Source of the DNA: Phoronis australis
Lineage: Eukaryota; Phoronida; Phoronidae
Direction: 5' to 3'
Assembly: GCA_002633005.1 (NCBI GenBank)
Contig: NMRA01000296.1
Span: 350,399 to 414,398 of the forward strand
Length of the DNA stretch: 64,000 nt
Below, piece after piece: positions 42,501 to 54,087 of the stretch. The translations under genes were made by a program, and so were the position numbers. Every line of letters starts with the position of its first letter. Position 1 is the first letter of the stretch. The notes under the pieces were generated by a model, which was not told where the DNA came from, did not search any database, and saw only the letters and a list, made by a program, of their open reading frames with translations.

Positions 42501-45500
42501 ACTCTTAAACTAGGGACACGGGAGCTCTCACACGAATTGAATTCTCTTGATTCTGGCATTTGGGACAAGAGTGTTCACAAAATTTCTCAAATTTCGGACA
42601 ATGCGTTCTCAATCTACGGAATAGGTAATTTGGTTGTCTTTCTGGTAATTCTTGAATTTGGAACAGCCAATGTTGTCTATTTCCAGAATTTGGAACAAGC
42701 TACAACCTTGAGCAAAACAATTTTTCAGAGTCCTAACCAGGAGAATTTTTACCATAATAAAATGCCTGTAATTCCTCGAACGGCCATATTGCTTTGGCAG
42801 CAGAAGCCAACTTCATGAGCTTGGACTGCTGCAATCATCAGCAGTCAGTCATTCCCAAGTACACAAATCATTACTAAGCTGGCCTAAATCACACAAGTTA
42901 CTTTTTTCTGAAGTTAGATCGTACCATGTTTTCCCCCATGGAGTGGTTGGATTGCTGCATGCAGGACTTCTGAGACGATCCCCACGAGTTACCTGGTCCA
43001 CCAGGAATCTGTAGAGGAAAAATGGAAAACTTATTAAAACACATGTGTAAGCCCAATTTTGCAAATCATGCACCAGCTCACAGGCAAAATGAACATCAAA
43101 ACCGACTTGTCAAGCTGGAGAGACACATCACGCTGTTTGGAAGTAAGTGTATTAGAAATATAACTACTGGTATAAACAAAAAATACCCTTTCCTTTCATT
43201 TAAAGTTGCAATAAACCAACCTTATGTCAAGAAAAATTACTTTTGATTCAGGACATTTTAAATTTATAAAGCTGGTCTAACGGAGACCATTCAGGACTTT
43301 GGAAGAACAAATTTATTATTGACTGAGAGCATGCTCAAAGGTGAGCTAGGCAAAATAAAAATTTACACAAAATACTTTTTTTTTCAAAACCAGAATTTAA
43401 TATGTAATTTTTAAGTTCAAATTCTGGTACTGAACCATCAAAACGGCTGCCACACCTGAGTGTCACCGAACTTCATAGTGGTGGCACCGAACTTCATAGT
43501 GGTGGCACGTTGGATATTAGATGAAAAGGTATATACTTTAACAACAAAATGCGATATCGTTTTGACTAATTAGATTCATTCTGTGTTCTCAACTGGTGTT
43601 CTTTAATTCATATTGAGTGTTACGGCAGGTCAAAATTGTCAATTACATAGTATTAGATAAATTAAGACAGAAGCAGTTCATTACGACAAAAATACAACAC
43701 ACAGTGTAACCATTACAAAACAAGTTTACTTGCCTTATTTCGCTACTCGGTCACAAAATGAAGTCCGAACATCCAACATCATCCAAGTGAAACTGGATGT
43801 CCCAAAGTAACAATCATATTACCAAAAACAGCACCCATCAGACCACCCATCTGATGCATAGCCACTTGAACTAAGAAATTTGCTAAATACTATACCTTGA
43901 ATTTGCTCTGTTTGAGTATTGGATTTGGCATGCTCCGGCGGACATCTTGGTCAAATTTGTCACAGAAATCTTGGACGCTGTTCATCTTGCTGTTGACGAC
44001 TTTACGCTGTATTTTACCTGTAAAACAGTGAGGACCAGTTGTCAGTGACGAACCCTCACCTCGGACGAGAGACCAAAATGAGATCAGAACCACACTCATC
44101 TAAGAAAATACCCTTCAGCACCACGTAGAAACGAACACCAAGAATAATTTCTTGTTAAAAATATATCATATTGTTCAATTAGAACATCAAGGATATCTAC
44201 TAGTTGTAAACAATATCAATTCAAGCCCCTCACTGAGGATGTCAGGGATATTTTTTTAGTTCTGACAGTACAATACCGGTAATGATAAAGTTGAAAATCT
44301 CTTACTTTATAAAAAGTATAATACTGCAGAGAGTTAAATTATATCTCCACTCTACTTGAAGGATAGTAAATCACAATTCCACCACAGAACTGGGTAATAG
44401 GTTAAGCCAGAGCTGTGTAACTATCCAAGATAACACCATCAATCAGGCAAAAGCCAAAATGTCAGTTTGCCAATCAAAGACACATTAGCAGTACTCAATA
44501 GCTAACATCTGCAGTGGCACACAGCAGGAAATCCTGTATGGCCTGCAATGTGTACCTGACCACTGCAGGGCTATGCATGGTAGGCAGAAATGGACATAAA
44601 TTGTAAATATGGTTGAATTTCACTAAATTGGTAGCTTGTTTATGGCAGACAAGTGAAATTTTGTTTCTTTTTTGATTTTTCCATGAAAGATATTATGAAG
44701 CAATAAAGTAATACTTTTACACCTTCAAGGTTACCATAGCTACCACACCACAAGACAATCTTTTGAAAAATTGCAACATTCACAACAATGTCAAAAAATT
44801 TGAAAAATTAAATAAAAAAAGGCTATTTTGGTAACCATATTTGTCCGAGATAGGTGAGATTTTGCCGTACATGATGTCATTTAAACACCTGTAGCCAATT
44901 GCAAGCTAGGAATGCTAGTGGTTGTACACTGAAAATTTGGCAAATAAATTAATAATGTACCATACTATATTCCTAGCCACTATCATTCAAACTGTACCCA
45001 AAATTCTAATATATGCTCAACCTGGTAGCCAAGCTCTAAAATGACGTCTGACTGCCAACCATAATCACGCGCTATCATCAGCAAGATAAAATATCGCACT
45101 ATATTGTCCTGATAAACCACACAAGCAGGGCAAAAACGATCACCAAGATTTTACATCTAAAGCAACAAATATTTTCCTCATCTTATCGTTTTTACAAAAC
45201 CATGTTCATAAAGATAAGTCTAAAAGAAAAATATGGGGCCAGCGCCATCTTCTGTTACATGGTGACAACTTCATACCACAAAGGGCTAACTACATGGGAA
45301 ACAATTCCATATAGATTAGTTCCCAACCATTAACACAAGAGCAACGCGGAGCATTAAAATGCGCCCACGAATGTATTGCAAATGGTGTGCTTTTAGGGTT
45401 ATTTATTTTTATCATAAGAGCAACGCAGAGCGTTGAAATGCGCCCACAATTGCACCGTATACGGTATCCTTCTAGGGCTGTTTATTGGTACCATAAAGTG

Positions 45501-48500
45501 GCCAGTAGAGGGCATATATGTAGTATGTTGTACTTTGCAAAATGGAAAGGCATGGTCATTGTCTCCTCAATAGGCTAGGGGCAAAATGTGAGTGATCTTC
45601 ATAATACAAGCACATCCTATACATCAGTTGCTTAAAGCACCACAGAAACATAGAATTAAAAACAAATTTACCAACATACGAGATTAGCACAGCATTAGAA
45701 TGCCAGAAACAAATTTCTACTTGGAACTTTTCCTTCATAGTCACGAAGTAACACAAAGTATACACCTGAAAACCTATGAAAATACAGAGGTCAATGTAAA
45801 ATACTAAAATTGCCACTAGAGGCAAATACTAAAATTGCCACTAGAGGCATACCGGTAGTCAGAATCATCCTAAAGTCGTCATCGTCCGTTGTCAACATCA
45901 CATAAATACACTTGCTAAATTTAGTAAAGATCCTGCAAACGGTTTGGGAGATACAGCCATGGGCGCAAAAAAAAAAAACTGCCACTAGGAGGCGCCACAG
46001 TAGTCCAAATCGTCTGAAAATCATTGTCAGCTGTCTTCCTTATAGTAAGCACATACACGCCAATTTTCACAATCATCCTTTGAGCGGTTTGGTTGATAGA
46101 GGGGTGGACGCAAAAATACAGACTCGAAAACAGTAAAAATGGCCACTAGGTGGCGCAAACTACGTCGAATCCATCTGAAAACAGTAGGATAGCGTCATCT
46201 CACTAATAGGTGCCTACATACCAAATTTCATGAAAATCCGTTCAGGACTTTTGAAGATACAAAGGTAAGCGTAAAAAACTAAAATTGCCACTAGGGGGCA
46301 CACCGGTAGTCGGATCCGTCTGAAAGTTCGCACATGCTGTCCCATTCATGAATGGAACATATGTGCCAAATTTCATGAACGTATATCAAAGGGTTTTGGA
46401 GATAGAGCAGCGGACGCCGGACGGACGCCGCCCGTACGGACGGACGGACATGACGGCATAATGCGTCCACATACAAATATGTGGGCGCATAAAAATGGCC
46501 ACTAGATGGTACAAAAACGAACAATCCATCCAAAAACAGGAACATGCCCTATTTCATAAAAATTTGTCAAGGAACTTCAGTGAAACAAAAAAACAGAAAA
46601 TGAAATTGCCACTAGTGGGCACAGCGTTCGTTGGATTCGCCTGAAAGTTGTCGTCGTCTGTTGTTATCTTCATATAAATACACTTACAAAATTTTAATAA
46701 AGATCCTGCAGTGGGTGTAGGAGATACAACTATGGGCATAAAACAAAACAATACTACCACTAGGAGGCGCCATCATCAAACGTCCTCTTCACACTAAGAA
46801 CATATACGCCAATTTTCAAAACCATCCCTAAAATGGTTTGGTTGATATAAAGGTAGAAGCCAAGATTTGAAAACAGAAAAAAAATGACCACTAGGTGGTG
46901 CAAAATACCTCGATTTCATCCAAAAACAGGAAAATAGCATCATCTCACCAATAGATGCCTATAATTAAAATTTTATGAAAATCTGTTGAGGACCTTTGAA
47001 GATAGAGTTAAACGTAAAAACTTAACTTGCCACTAGGGGGCACACCGGTTGTCGGAGCCGTCCGAAAATTCGCTCATGCTGTCTCATCCACGAAAGGAAC
47101 ACATGTGCAAAATTTCATGAACATACGTCAAGGGGTTTTGGAGATAGAGTAGCGAATGCCGAACGGACGGACGGAGATGACGGCATAATGCGTCCACATA
47201 TAAATATGTGGGCGCATAAAAATAAGAATGGAAGTGCAAGTTGTGTGAAATTGTCTTGACGCTACAACAGTGTAATTTTCTACCTCCATAACTTCATAAC
47301 AAGTTGATGATAAATGATCCTTATTCATAGCACTATCCATGAAAAACATCTTTTGATCATTTATCCTAGGTCATCGATAAGAAATCATCACAACATGCCA
47401 ATATTGATGATGAACCTTGCATGAATAATTATATCAACCATCACATATGAACTGTTATCAATCATTTATATCTTACCATACAATTCATGTGAATTCGCAG
47501 TTACTGATTGATATGAATTAACATAGAAAATCTTTTACGGTAAATAATGATCAAAATTGCCTGTGTACAACCGTGTTCTCAGATTAAATCGGACACTATT
47601 ATTTGAATAAATGATAAAGGATAGTTAAAAAAACAGTTAAATACATCATTAAGATCAAAACTGATTCTTGTGGATATCTTACCTATGAGTGAATGATGGG
47701 CATACTTGAGGGCATCCGTGATTACACTCTCCACTGCGTGGTTCGTCTGGTAGTTGGGACGGCGTGGGTTCCTTGCTAAGTAGTTCTGTAATAGCTTGTT
47801 GAAGTCACGCGGCAAGTTGCTGATCAGCTGGAACGGGAAGCTCGGCTCCTCGAAGTTCATGTCGGCGATGACAAGATCACGAAGCAGAGGGAAGAGTGGG
47901 TGAGAGCGGAATGCGCTAGACTTGTCCGTCACTAGACGTTGCATGAAGTTTTGTTGCGACAATGCCGTCATCCGTTGAGGGCTTGGCTCGGCAGAGTTGG
48001 GCGCTGTTGGTGGCACCATCATGTTGGGACCGCCAGGATTGAACATTGGTCGCCTTTGTTGCTGTTGCTGTTGTTGTTGTTGTTGAGGGCCATAACCAGG
48101 GTTCTGTTGAAGCTGCTGCATCATTGGAGGGCGTTGTTGCATTTGTTGTTGCTGGTGTTGTTGCTGAACCATAGGGTTCGGGAAGTTGGTCTGTGTGGGC
48201 GTTGTCGGCATACTGCCTTGCATGGAGTGTGGTTCACACAACCCTGGCATTTGGTTGACAGGCTGCTGCTGGGGGAAGTGTTCCATCGACTGCTGTGGAT
48301 ATGACTGAGTAGCAGGGGCAACGTATGGGTAGGGAGGCGGCGGTGGTTCATAAGGGAGGTGCCTTCCATAGTTCTGCATGTTCTGTTGGAGTCCCTGATG
48401 TATGGTGTGCATGTTGGAAGCATGTTGAATGTCGTCACTGCCACCAAAATGGTCGTCGAAGGAAGACATCATCTCACCAGCTCCTCCCAACGACTGCATG

Positions 48501-51099
48501 TACGGCACTTCAGCATCTGACCGGCGACGGTCATACGGTGATCTTGACGGCACGGCATACGGCCCGCACTCAACGCGTGATGGCTGCGACGGTCTTGGCA
48601 GGATCTTCTGGTAATGACCAAGCTGGCGAAGTTGACTGGGTGACGGTGAGTTGCGGTACTGTCGATCCTGCGACATGTTACCACGCTGCATCGATGATGT
48701 GTGGAAGTTACCCTGTTGATGGCAGTACTGACTAGTGCTGGGGTCCATGCAGCCAGTCTGCTGGTACTGTTGGTGAGAGTGCGCTGGTGTGGCGCCAAAC
48801 TGTGGGTATCCCTGCTGGCCAAAGTTGGGGGCGCTGTTTGAGTGTGAAAGTGGAGGTGGGAATGTGAAATGGCCCTGATTGGATGATGCGTTGATCGTGC
48901 CAGGTGATAATGGTACGGACGGAGGATAGTCGCCGCCAGGAAACTGCGACGATGGAAGACTGAAGCTGACACTTTTACGCATTTGGCCGTCTTGGTAACA
49001 GGACTGCTGGAGGCCATCGGCGGGCTTGCCCGACGATACATCACATGTCTGCTGATCAAGCGGGCTGTTTTGTTTTGCATTGTTATAGGCGTTAAAGTTC
49101 ACACCATCGCTTGTGATACTCCGCGTTAGATGAAAGATGGCATTGAGACTGTCCGAGCTGCCATATGCACTGGTGGAGTAATTAGTTGCTGACGAGCAAC
49201 GACTGCTTTGACTACGCAAGTCTGATTGGTAGCCTGGGTCACTTTCGTAGCGTCGCACCGACATTTTCTGAATGTCCACTGGCTTATGATGTACAGTATG
49301 ACCAACATCGGCCTGTTTGTTTTCCTGTGTTTCTTGTTGCTGCTGTGTTTCTTGGCTCTGTGTTGACTCATTCTTTGCATCATCGGGCTCGGACTTCACC
49401 GAACTCGCCTGTGTCTGTGACGCTGTATTACTACTACTGTTTGTTGCCTGCATGCAACTTGATGGAAACGTCTGTTGCTGCTGTGGCTGAGATGGTTGTG
49501 ACTGTTTTTGTCCAACTGACGGTCCGTCAGCTGGCATCATGAATGCATCCTGGTTATCATAGGCAAAGTCGTAAAAGTCCAGGTCCATACTGTCATGGAT
49601 GCCCATGTCGGAGCAAATCTCATCCAGCAGGTCATTGCGTAGTCGGTCGTCTCCATAATCGACGGGTGAAGGTGGAGACGACAGAATGCTGTCGTAAATG
49701 GTTGCCACGCTGGCCTCCGAGGGGCTGGCTGGGCGTTCGCGGTAGCTCATGACCTGTCGAGGAAGAGATGTATTCAGATAGTAATCTACATGTGATTCAC
49801 AGTATCCAGTGTTTTACAATGATTCTGCATTTCACCAGACGCACATCCCAGCTATTAATCTGCGATACGAAATGTCTATGTAACATCTGGTTATTTGAAG
49901 ACAGAATGGAAGGCTTGTTTCAGTACAATATCATTTTCATCACAGGCATGTTTTTAAATTTTCTTGCCATTAGGTGCAAAAAATTTAGGTCTACAATGAA
50001 AGTTGATGAGTACTAAACAAATCCTTGTGCTATGTTATATGTTACAGTATCAACAAATCATATAAGTATTGCATAACCACTGAAACAATTACAATGGCTT
50101 TTTATTGAACACAAACTCTGTCACAAAACGCCGAGAAAACTAGACACAAGGGGCTACTCCAGTAAGGCAATCACAGGTACGAAATTGTGGAAATTGTAGG
50201 TACATTTTGTAAATACCACAAACACATGCCACGCCACACACCAGTGTTCAAACACGGTGCTACACAGCATTTGCAAACTTTGCACCATCTTCACCCACGT
50301 TTGAAAAGTTCTAGTTTTCCGCTTTACAAGACAAATGATTGAAATAGTATTGCATAGTGGTACTTATTTTTATTTTTCCGCACAAATGATGGCATGCTCA
50401 TCATATGAACAAAACATGCAACTACAATCGGTTAGTGAATAAGCAGGTTGGAAAGATGACGCAAATCACGACCTGCAGTTTGCACCGTGTTTAACTTTCT
50501 GCACAGGGAGAACCACGTAGGTGCAGTTAAATGACTGGGAACAGTAATTATTTTTACACATCCTGGTAAATGCCTTGGTGAACTGGCTTGGTTCACATGG
50601 TCAGGCATATTCTTTTACAGTACACATAAAAATGTCATCCACATTAGAAGTTACCCTAGAACAAGGTACTGGAACGAGTTGTCACTGGCTTTATATAGAA
50701 GTGTGAACGCTACTTGCCCTGGGACAACTTGACAAGTAGGACAACTTACCTCACCTTATCATGGTAAGGGTAAAATGTTAATAGGGTAACACATTCTTTA
50801 ACAGATATTAGCACGTTCCTGAAACATTGTTTGAAATAGTTGCGTTTCAGTTATTTTCAAAACGGTGGAAACAAAATTTTGCACATGACTTCATGGGAAA
50901 TCCACAGTGAAAAGTATGGGCATATGAAAGTATGGAAGACAAATCCATCAAGAAGCAAAAGAATAAACACTGGATGTGATATAAATGTTATCATTGTTCA
51001 TAACACCCCTCACTGTAAACTGCGATAATCATCACTCAGTACCTCTTTTTTGGGGATTTCACTTAATGGTTCCGTCAGGCCCTGGGTCTCCTCAGCCAT
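36342..51099 (-). CDS. Diverged MEIS/PREP-like TALE homeobox protein with long Gln-rich N-terminus (9 coding exons, about 1001 aa)
   Basis: Exons in transcript order: 51099-51043, 49753-47683, 44017-43896, 43008-42925, 41082-40933, 40458-40357, 38275-38161, 37504-37374, 36515-36342. Phases match throughout (3006 nt). Residues 20-630 are Gln/Ser/Pro-rich with an acidic start and a polyQ run near 575. Residues 637-750 resemble the MEIS/PKNOX N-terminal domain: HPLFPLL, then [13 protein letters not shown] and SVQDFCDKF. Residues 751-935 are a Met/Pro/Ser-rich linker. Residues about 937-998 are a TALE homeodomain with the three-residue loop (DKPYP) and helix 3 [16 protein letters not shown]. It should be a nuclear DNA-binding transcription factor, perhaps partnering PBX. 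It is not a standard MEIS or PKNOX: the linker, the N-terminus and helix-3 residues differ. Confidence 0.84.
37374..37504 (-). CDS. Homeobox gene exon 8: linker and first residues of homeodomain (GC donor)
   Basis: The acceptor CTTTCAG precedes 37504; 131 nt, phase 1-0. It ends [10 protein letters not shown], the basic N-terminal arm of the homeodomain. The intron starts GCAAGT at 37373, a consensus GC donor. The only nearby GT would shift the frame and break the homeodomain. Confidence 0.85.
38161..38275 (-). CDS. Homeobox gene exon 7: linker
   Basis: The acceptor CCCTACAG precedes 38275 and the donor GTGAGT follows 38161; 115 nt, phase 0-1. Encodes [17 protein letters not shown] and [14 protein letters not shown]. 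Confidence 0.8.
40357..40458 (-). CDS. Homeobox gene exon 6: linker
   Basis: The acceptor CTCATTTCAG precedes 40458 and the donor GTAAGT follows 40357; 102 nt, phase 0-0. Encodes [15 protein letters not shown] and RQKH. Confidence 0.8.
40933..41082 (-). CDS. Homeobox gene exon 5: Pro/Met/Gly-rich linker
   Basis: The acceptor ATGTTTCAG precedes 41082 and the donor GTAATG follows 40933; 150 nt, phase 0-0. Encodes [18 protein letters not shown]-type low-complexity sequence. Confidence 0.8.
42925..43008 (-). CDS. Homeobox gene exon 4: linker
   Basis: The acceptor CCTCTACAG precedes 43008 and the donor GTACGA follows 42925; 84 nt, phase 0-0. It encodes a Gly/Ser/Gln/Met-rich linker ([15 protein letters not shown]). 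Confidence 0.75.
43896..44017 (-). CDS. Homeobox gene exon 3: MEIS-like domain, second half
   Basis: The acceptor TTTTACAG precedes 44017 and the donor GTATAG follows 43896; 122 nt, phase 1-0. It encodes [12 protein letters not shown] and [18 protein letters not shown], which parallels the LEKVxELCxxFCxRY helix of MEIS/PREP. Confidence 0.85.
45338..47222 (+). mobile_element. CCACTAG-array repeat, copy 3, interrupted by copy 4
   Basis: The head 45338-45414 is cut off and continues at about 46497 to the tail at 47222. The gap is filled by a second complete element (about 45415-46496) with its own head and tail. Motifs in the outer element lie at 46497, 46608, 46755, 46886 and 47029. It sits in homeobox gene intron 2, ending 460 bp from the exon 2 donor. 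Confidence 0.85.
45415..46496 (+). mobile_element. CCACTAG-array repeat, copy 4, inserted in copy 3
   Basis: It starts AAGAGCAACGCAGAGCGTTG and ends GTGGGCGCATAAAAAT. Motifs are at 45499, 45812, 45837, 45981, 46141 and 46287. The ends share a 10-bp inverted match, ATGCGCCCAC with GTGGGCGCAT, and the tail contains a hairpin (CGTCCACATA...TATGTGGGCG). Confidence 0.85.
47683..49753 (-). CDS. Homeobox gene exon 2: Gln/Ser/Pro-rich region and start of MEIS-like domain
   Basis: A CTCGACAG acceptor precedes 49753 and a GTAAGA donor follows 47683; 2071 nt in one frame, phase 0-1. It starts with an acidic, Ser-Pro-rich patch, continues as low-complexity Gln/Ser/Pro/Tyr sequence with a polyQ run (CTG/TTG repeats on the + strand at 48056-48091), and ends with [12 protein letters not shown] and [17 protein letters not shown]. 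Such regions usually act as activation domains. The ORF's reading past 47683 is intron. Confidence 0.9.
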
Positions 51100-51109
51100 G
51101 GTGTGTTAA
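51043..51109 (-). CDS. Homeobox gene first coding exon (19 aa) with upstream splice acceptor
   Basis: ATG at 51099-51097 in AACACACCATGGC, a good start context, encodes [19 protein letters not shown]. The donor GTACTG follows 51043. Just upstream CTGTTTTTTTACAG ends at 51110, so bases 51109-51100 are 5' UTR and a further non-coding exon lies to the right. Joining to 49753 gives GTC ATG in frame, so the ATG at 49750 is internal. Confidence 0.72.
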
Positions 51110-51557
51110 CTGTAAAAAAACAGAAAAATCGCTAAATTAACACTCGAGTTTCAGCGCTTGAAATGCAGAATTTCCCACGAGAATAAGTAACTCGGTGACC
51201 TCTGCAGGACAGTTGTTATTCAGTTTCGAAAGCATATGCATAGTTTACAAGGAAAACCTCATCATCTTCAGACACAAATAATCACCAAAACTGGCCATTT
51301 TTCATTCTTCAATAGCTTCTAACACAGAAGCCATTGTAACAAATGCCCACAATTTAAAAAAAATCCCTTGTTGGTGGCTAAGGTACAGAGCTTAATATGT
51401 AGCTGAAAGTATTATTTTGGTGCTCCGTATTAATTGGTAGAACAGTGAAAGCAAAATCATGAATATTCCAATATTCAAGCACGAAAACTGAAACAAGCGT
51501 ATGAGCAACTTATGCAGCATTTCCAGTATTCTTAATAGTCCTGGCAATGCATAGCCC

Positions 51558-52919
51558 AATTCTGATTATTGAACCGAAGCCCCGTTGCACGAAACAATCC
51601 AAAATGGGGACTAGATTACGTGCCCTAAATCTGCAGCGTATTTGTGGACACGTTTCCTTTCTTATGCTGTTGTAGTTTCACTACTAAATCAGTTCTTGGC
51701 TTTGATACAAATAGACTTCAAATTGAATTCTCAATATTGTTGAAAATAAGAAGGGATCTTTTCATGGAATGTCCCTAATTTAAGGACAGAGTCCCTATTT
51801 AGTTTCATTGATCATATAGCTCCATTTTTAGCTGTAATGTTAGAAAACGTCATCAGTCAAAGAGGAGCTCATGATGGAAAAAGATTACATCTGCGAGTAA
51901 AAAATGATGGAAATACGCAAAAGATTCAGGAAACTTACTTGAGTAACTATTTGAGACAATGAAATGCTACCGGGGATTGAAGTTATCAAAAAACGAAAAA
52001 AGATGCGACACCCACATTCCGTTTTTTTTTTAGACCCAATCAATCCGAGTATGCCGCCTAAATACTTCAACGACAAACAACTGCAGTACGATTGGCTAAC
52101 TTTAAGCATCACACGAATATGCCTATGGCAACTAATTAATACAATTGTTGAACAACTACCAGTGTTACAATCCATCAACTGATAGGTTGCCACAGTTGGG
52201 TTGGATCAAAACAAGAATCCACAGACACNAATTCTGATTATTGAACCGAAGCCCCGTTGCACGAAACAGTCCAAAATGGGGACTAGATTACGTGCCCTAA
52301 ATCTGCAGCGTATTTGTGGACACGTTTCCTTTCCTATGCTGTTGTAGTTTCACTACTAAATCAGTTCTTGGCTTTGATACAAATAGACAGTGAACTTCAA
52401 ATTGAATTCTCAATATTGTTGAAAATAAGAAGGGATCTTTTCATGGAATGTCCCTAATTTAAGGACAGAGTCCCTATTTAGTTTCATTGATCATATAGCT
52501 CCATTTTTAGCTGTAATGTTAGAAAACGTCATCAATCAAAGAGGAGCTCACGCGAACGATAAAATGATGGAAAAAGATTACATCTGCGAGTAAAAAATGA
52601 TGGAAATACGCAAAAGATTCAGGAAACTTACTTGAGTAACTATTTGAGACAATGAAATGCTACCGGGGATTGAAGTTATCAAAAAACGAAAAAAGATGCG
52701 ACACCCACATTCCGTTTTTTTTAGACCCAATCAATCCGAGTATGCCGCCTAAATACTTCAACGACAAACAACTGCAGTACGATTGGCTAACTTTAAGCAT
52801 CACATGAATATGCCTATGGCAACTAATTAATACAATTGTTGAACAACTACCAGTGTTACAATCCATCAACTGATAGGTTGCCACAGTTGGGTTGGATCAA
52901 AACAAGAATCCACAGACAC
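51558..52919 (+). repeat. Tandem duplication of 0.68 kb joined by a single N
   Basis: 51558-52228 and 52230-52919 are nearly identical, with two small insertions in the second copy, and meet at one N (52229). The minus-strand ORFs in each copy have no recognised domain. Confidence 0.9.
51594..51812. mobile_element. MITE with GAAACARTCC ends (related to 20066-20452)
   Basis: It runs from GAAACAATCCAAAATGGGG to AGAGTCCCTATTTAGTTTCA, with internal GCGTATTTGTGGACACG. It is repeated in the duplicated segment at about 52265-52485. Confidence 0.55.
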
Positions 52920-53856
52920 TGCACATTGTTGAGCAGTAGGAAGCCATTCCTCATACAAGTCATAACACACAGCTGGTATGCTACCCTTTTTAAATTATAA
53001 CTCAACAGACAGACATCAATAACATTGTCACCTCTGACAATTTAAGGACTTGTAACAGATTAGAACATTTATCATGCAGCTACAACTGCACTGATACATG
53101 ATTAGCCATGGGCAAGAGAATCTAGCCTACACAGCAAAGCACCATAAATCAAGCTGTCCATAAGTAATTTGATGCCAACACAATATTGAAGGGAGGGATC
53201 ATTCATCACTCAGAAAACAAGGCCACAGGAGTGAAATTTTATTTCCTTTCAACACCTAGAGGAACTGTTACTACAGTAATCAGTTAATGTTAGAAATTCA
53301 GATAAATGGTGGTTTTGGTATGATAAAAATCTTCAATTTGGGGAAAAGGTAATCGATAAAATTAAAAATTAAATTTTTTTTCAAGGCAGATTGCATCATT
53401 GCAACAGCTGCACTTTACTAACAATGACAAGAATGAAATCCTTAAAACTACCTAAAAATGTCTATTCTACCTTGAAAATTTCAATGAAATAAAATTCATT
53501 TTCCCACCACAGTCAGCTTTCCTAACTTGAACATTTTACATCAATTGGTTTTAAGACAATAGTTGACTTGCAGCTCCAGACAACTGCAGAGCAAGATTGT
53601 ACCTATGTTACTTGGACAGCAACTATACAGTTTGAGACGGCCACAGCTGTGGAAGGAGGTTTTCAACATTGATTCAATAACTTTGTAGCCAAACTTAACA
53701 GTAAAAATGCATACACAACTGAAATCAACTAACATTTTATTTTGAACATTCTCAGGTAAAATTTCATTTCAATTCTCATAAACAATGATGTTATGGCAAA
53801 CAAAACTAAATCAAAGTAATCTGATAAACTGTTAGTACGATGATTCTCCACTTTTT

Positions 53857-54087
53857 TGCAAAAAAAAATAACTGCTAAAATTTTAATTTTTTCCATTTTT
53901 CAAAGGCTGATTACTTTACCACAAACGATGGAAAATTTACCAAAAGTTATTTTTGACATCTAGACAGTAAAAGCATGGGTAGTAATAGAATAAAATTTTC
54001 AAAATGTTTCTTTTGTAGAGAAATTTGACAGAATAGAATTTTACTTGCCTGCCATATTGTGCTATAAACAAGTGAAGAATTACTCTC
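53857..54087 (+). repeat. TTTCACTTGTC-type repeat copy
   Basis: It contains CATTTTTCAAAGGCTGATTA, TTTACCAAAAGTTATTTTTG and a tail with CTTGCCTGCCATATTGTG; same order as the other copies. Confidence 0.6.

Noticed and set aside
47939-48735. Plus-strand ORFs rich in Leu/Arg inside the homeobox exon 2
   Set aside because: They are antisense shadows of the Gln-rich reading frame.
49126-49383. Minus-strand alternative frame with many Met/Gln/Arg
   Set aside because: It overlaps the Gln-rich coding frame of exon 2 and has no splice support.
51885-52193. 102-aa minus-strand ORF repeated at 52660-52884
   Set aside because: The second copy is truncated by a length change in a poly-T run, showing no coding constraint.
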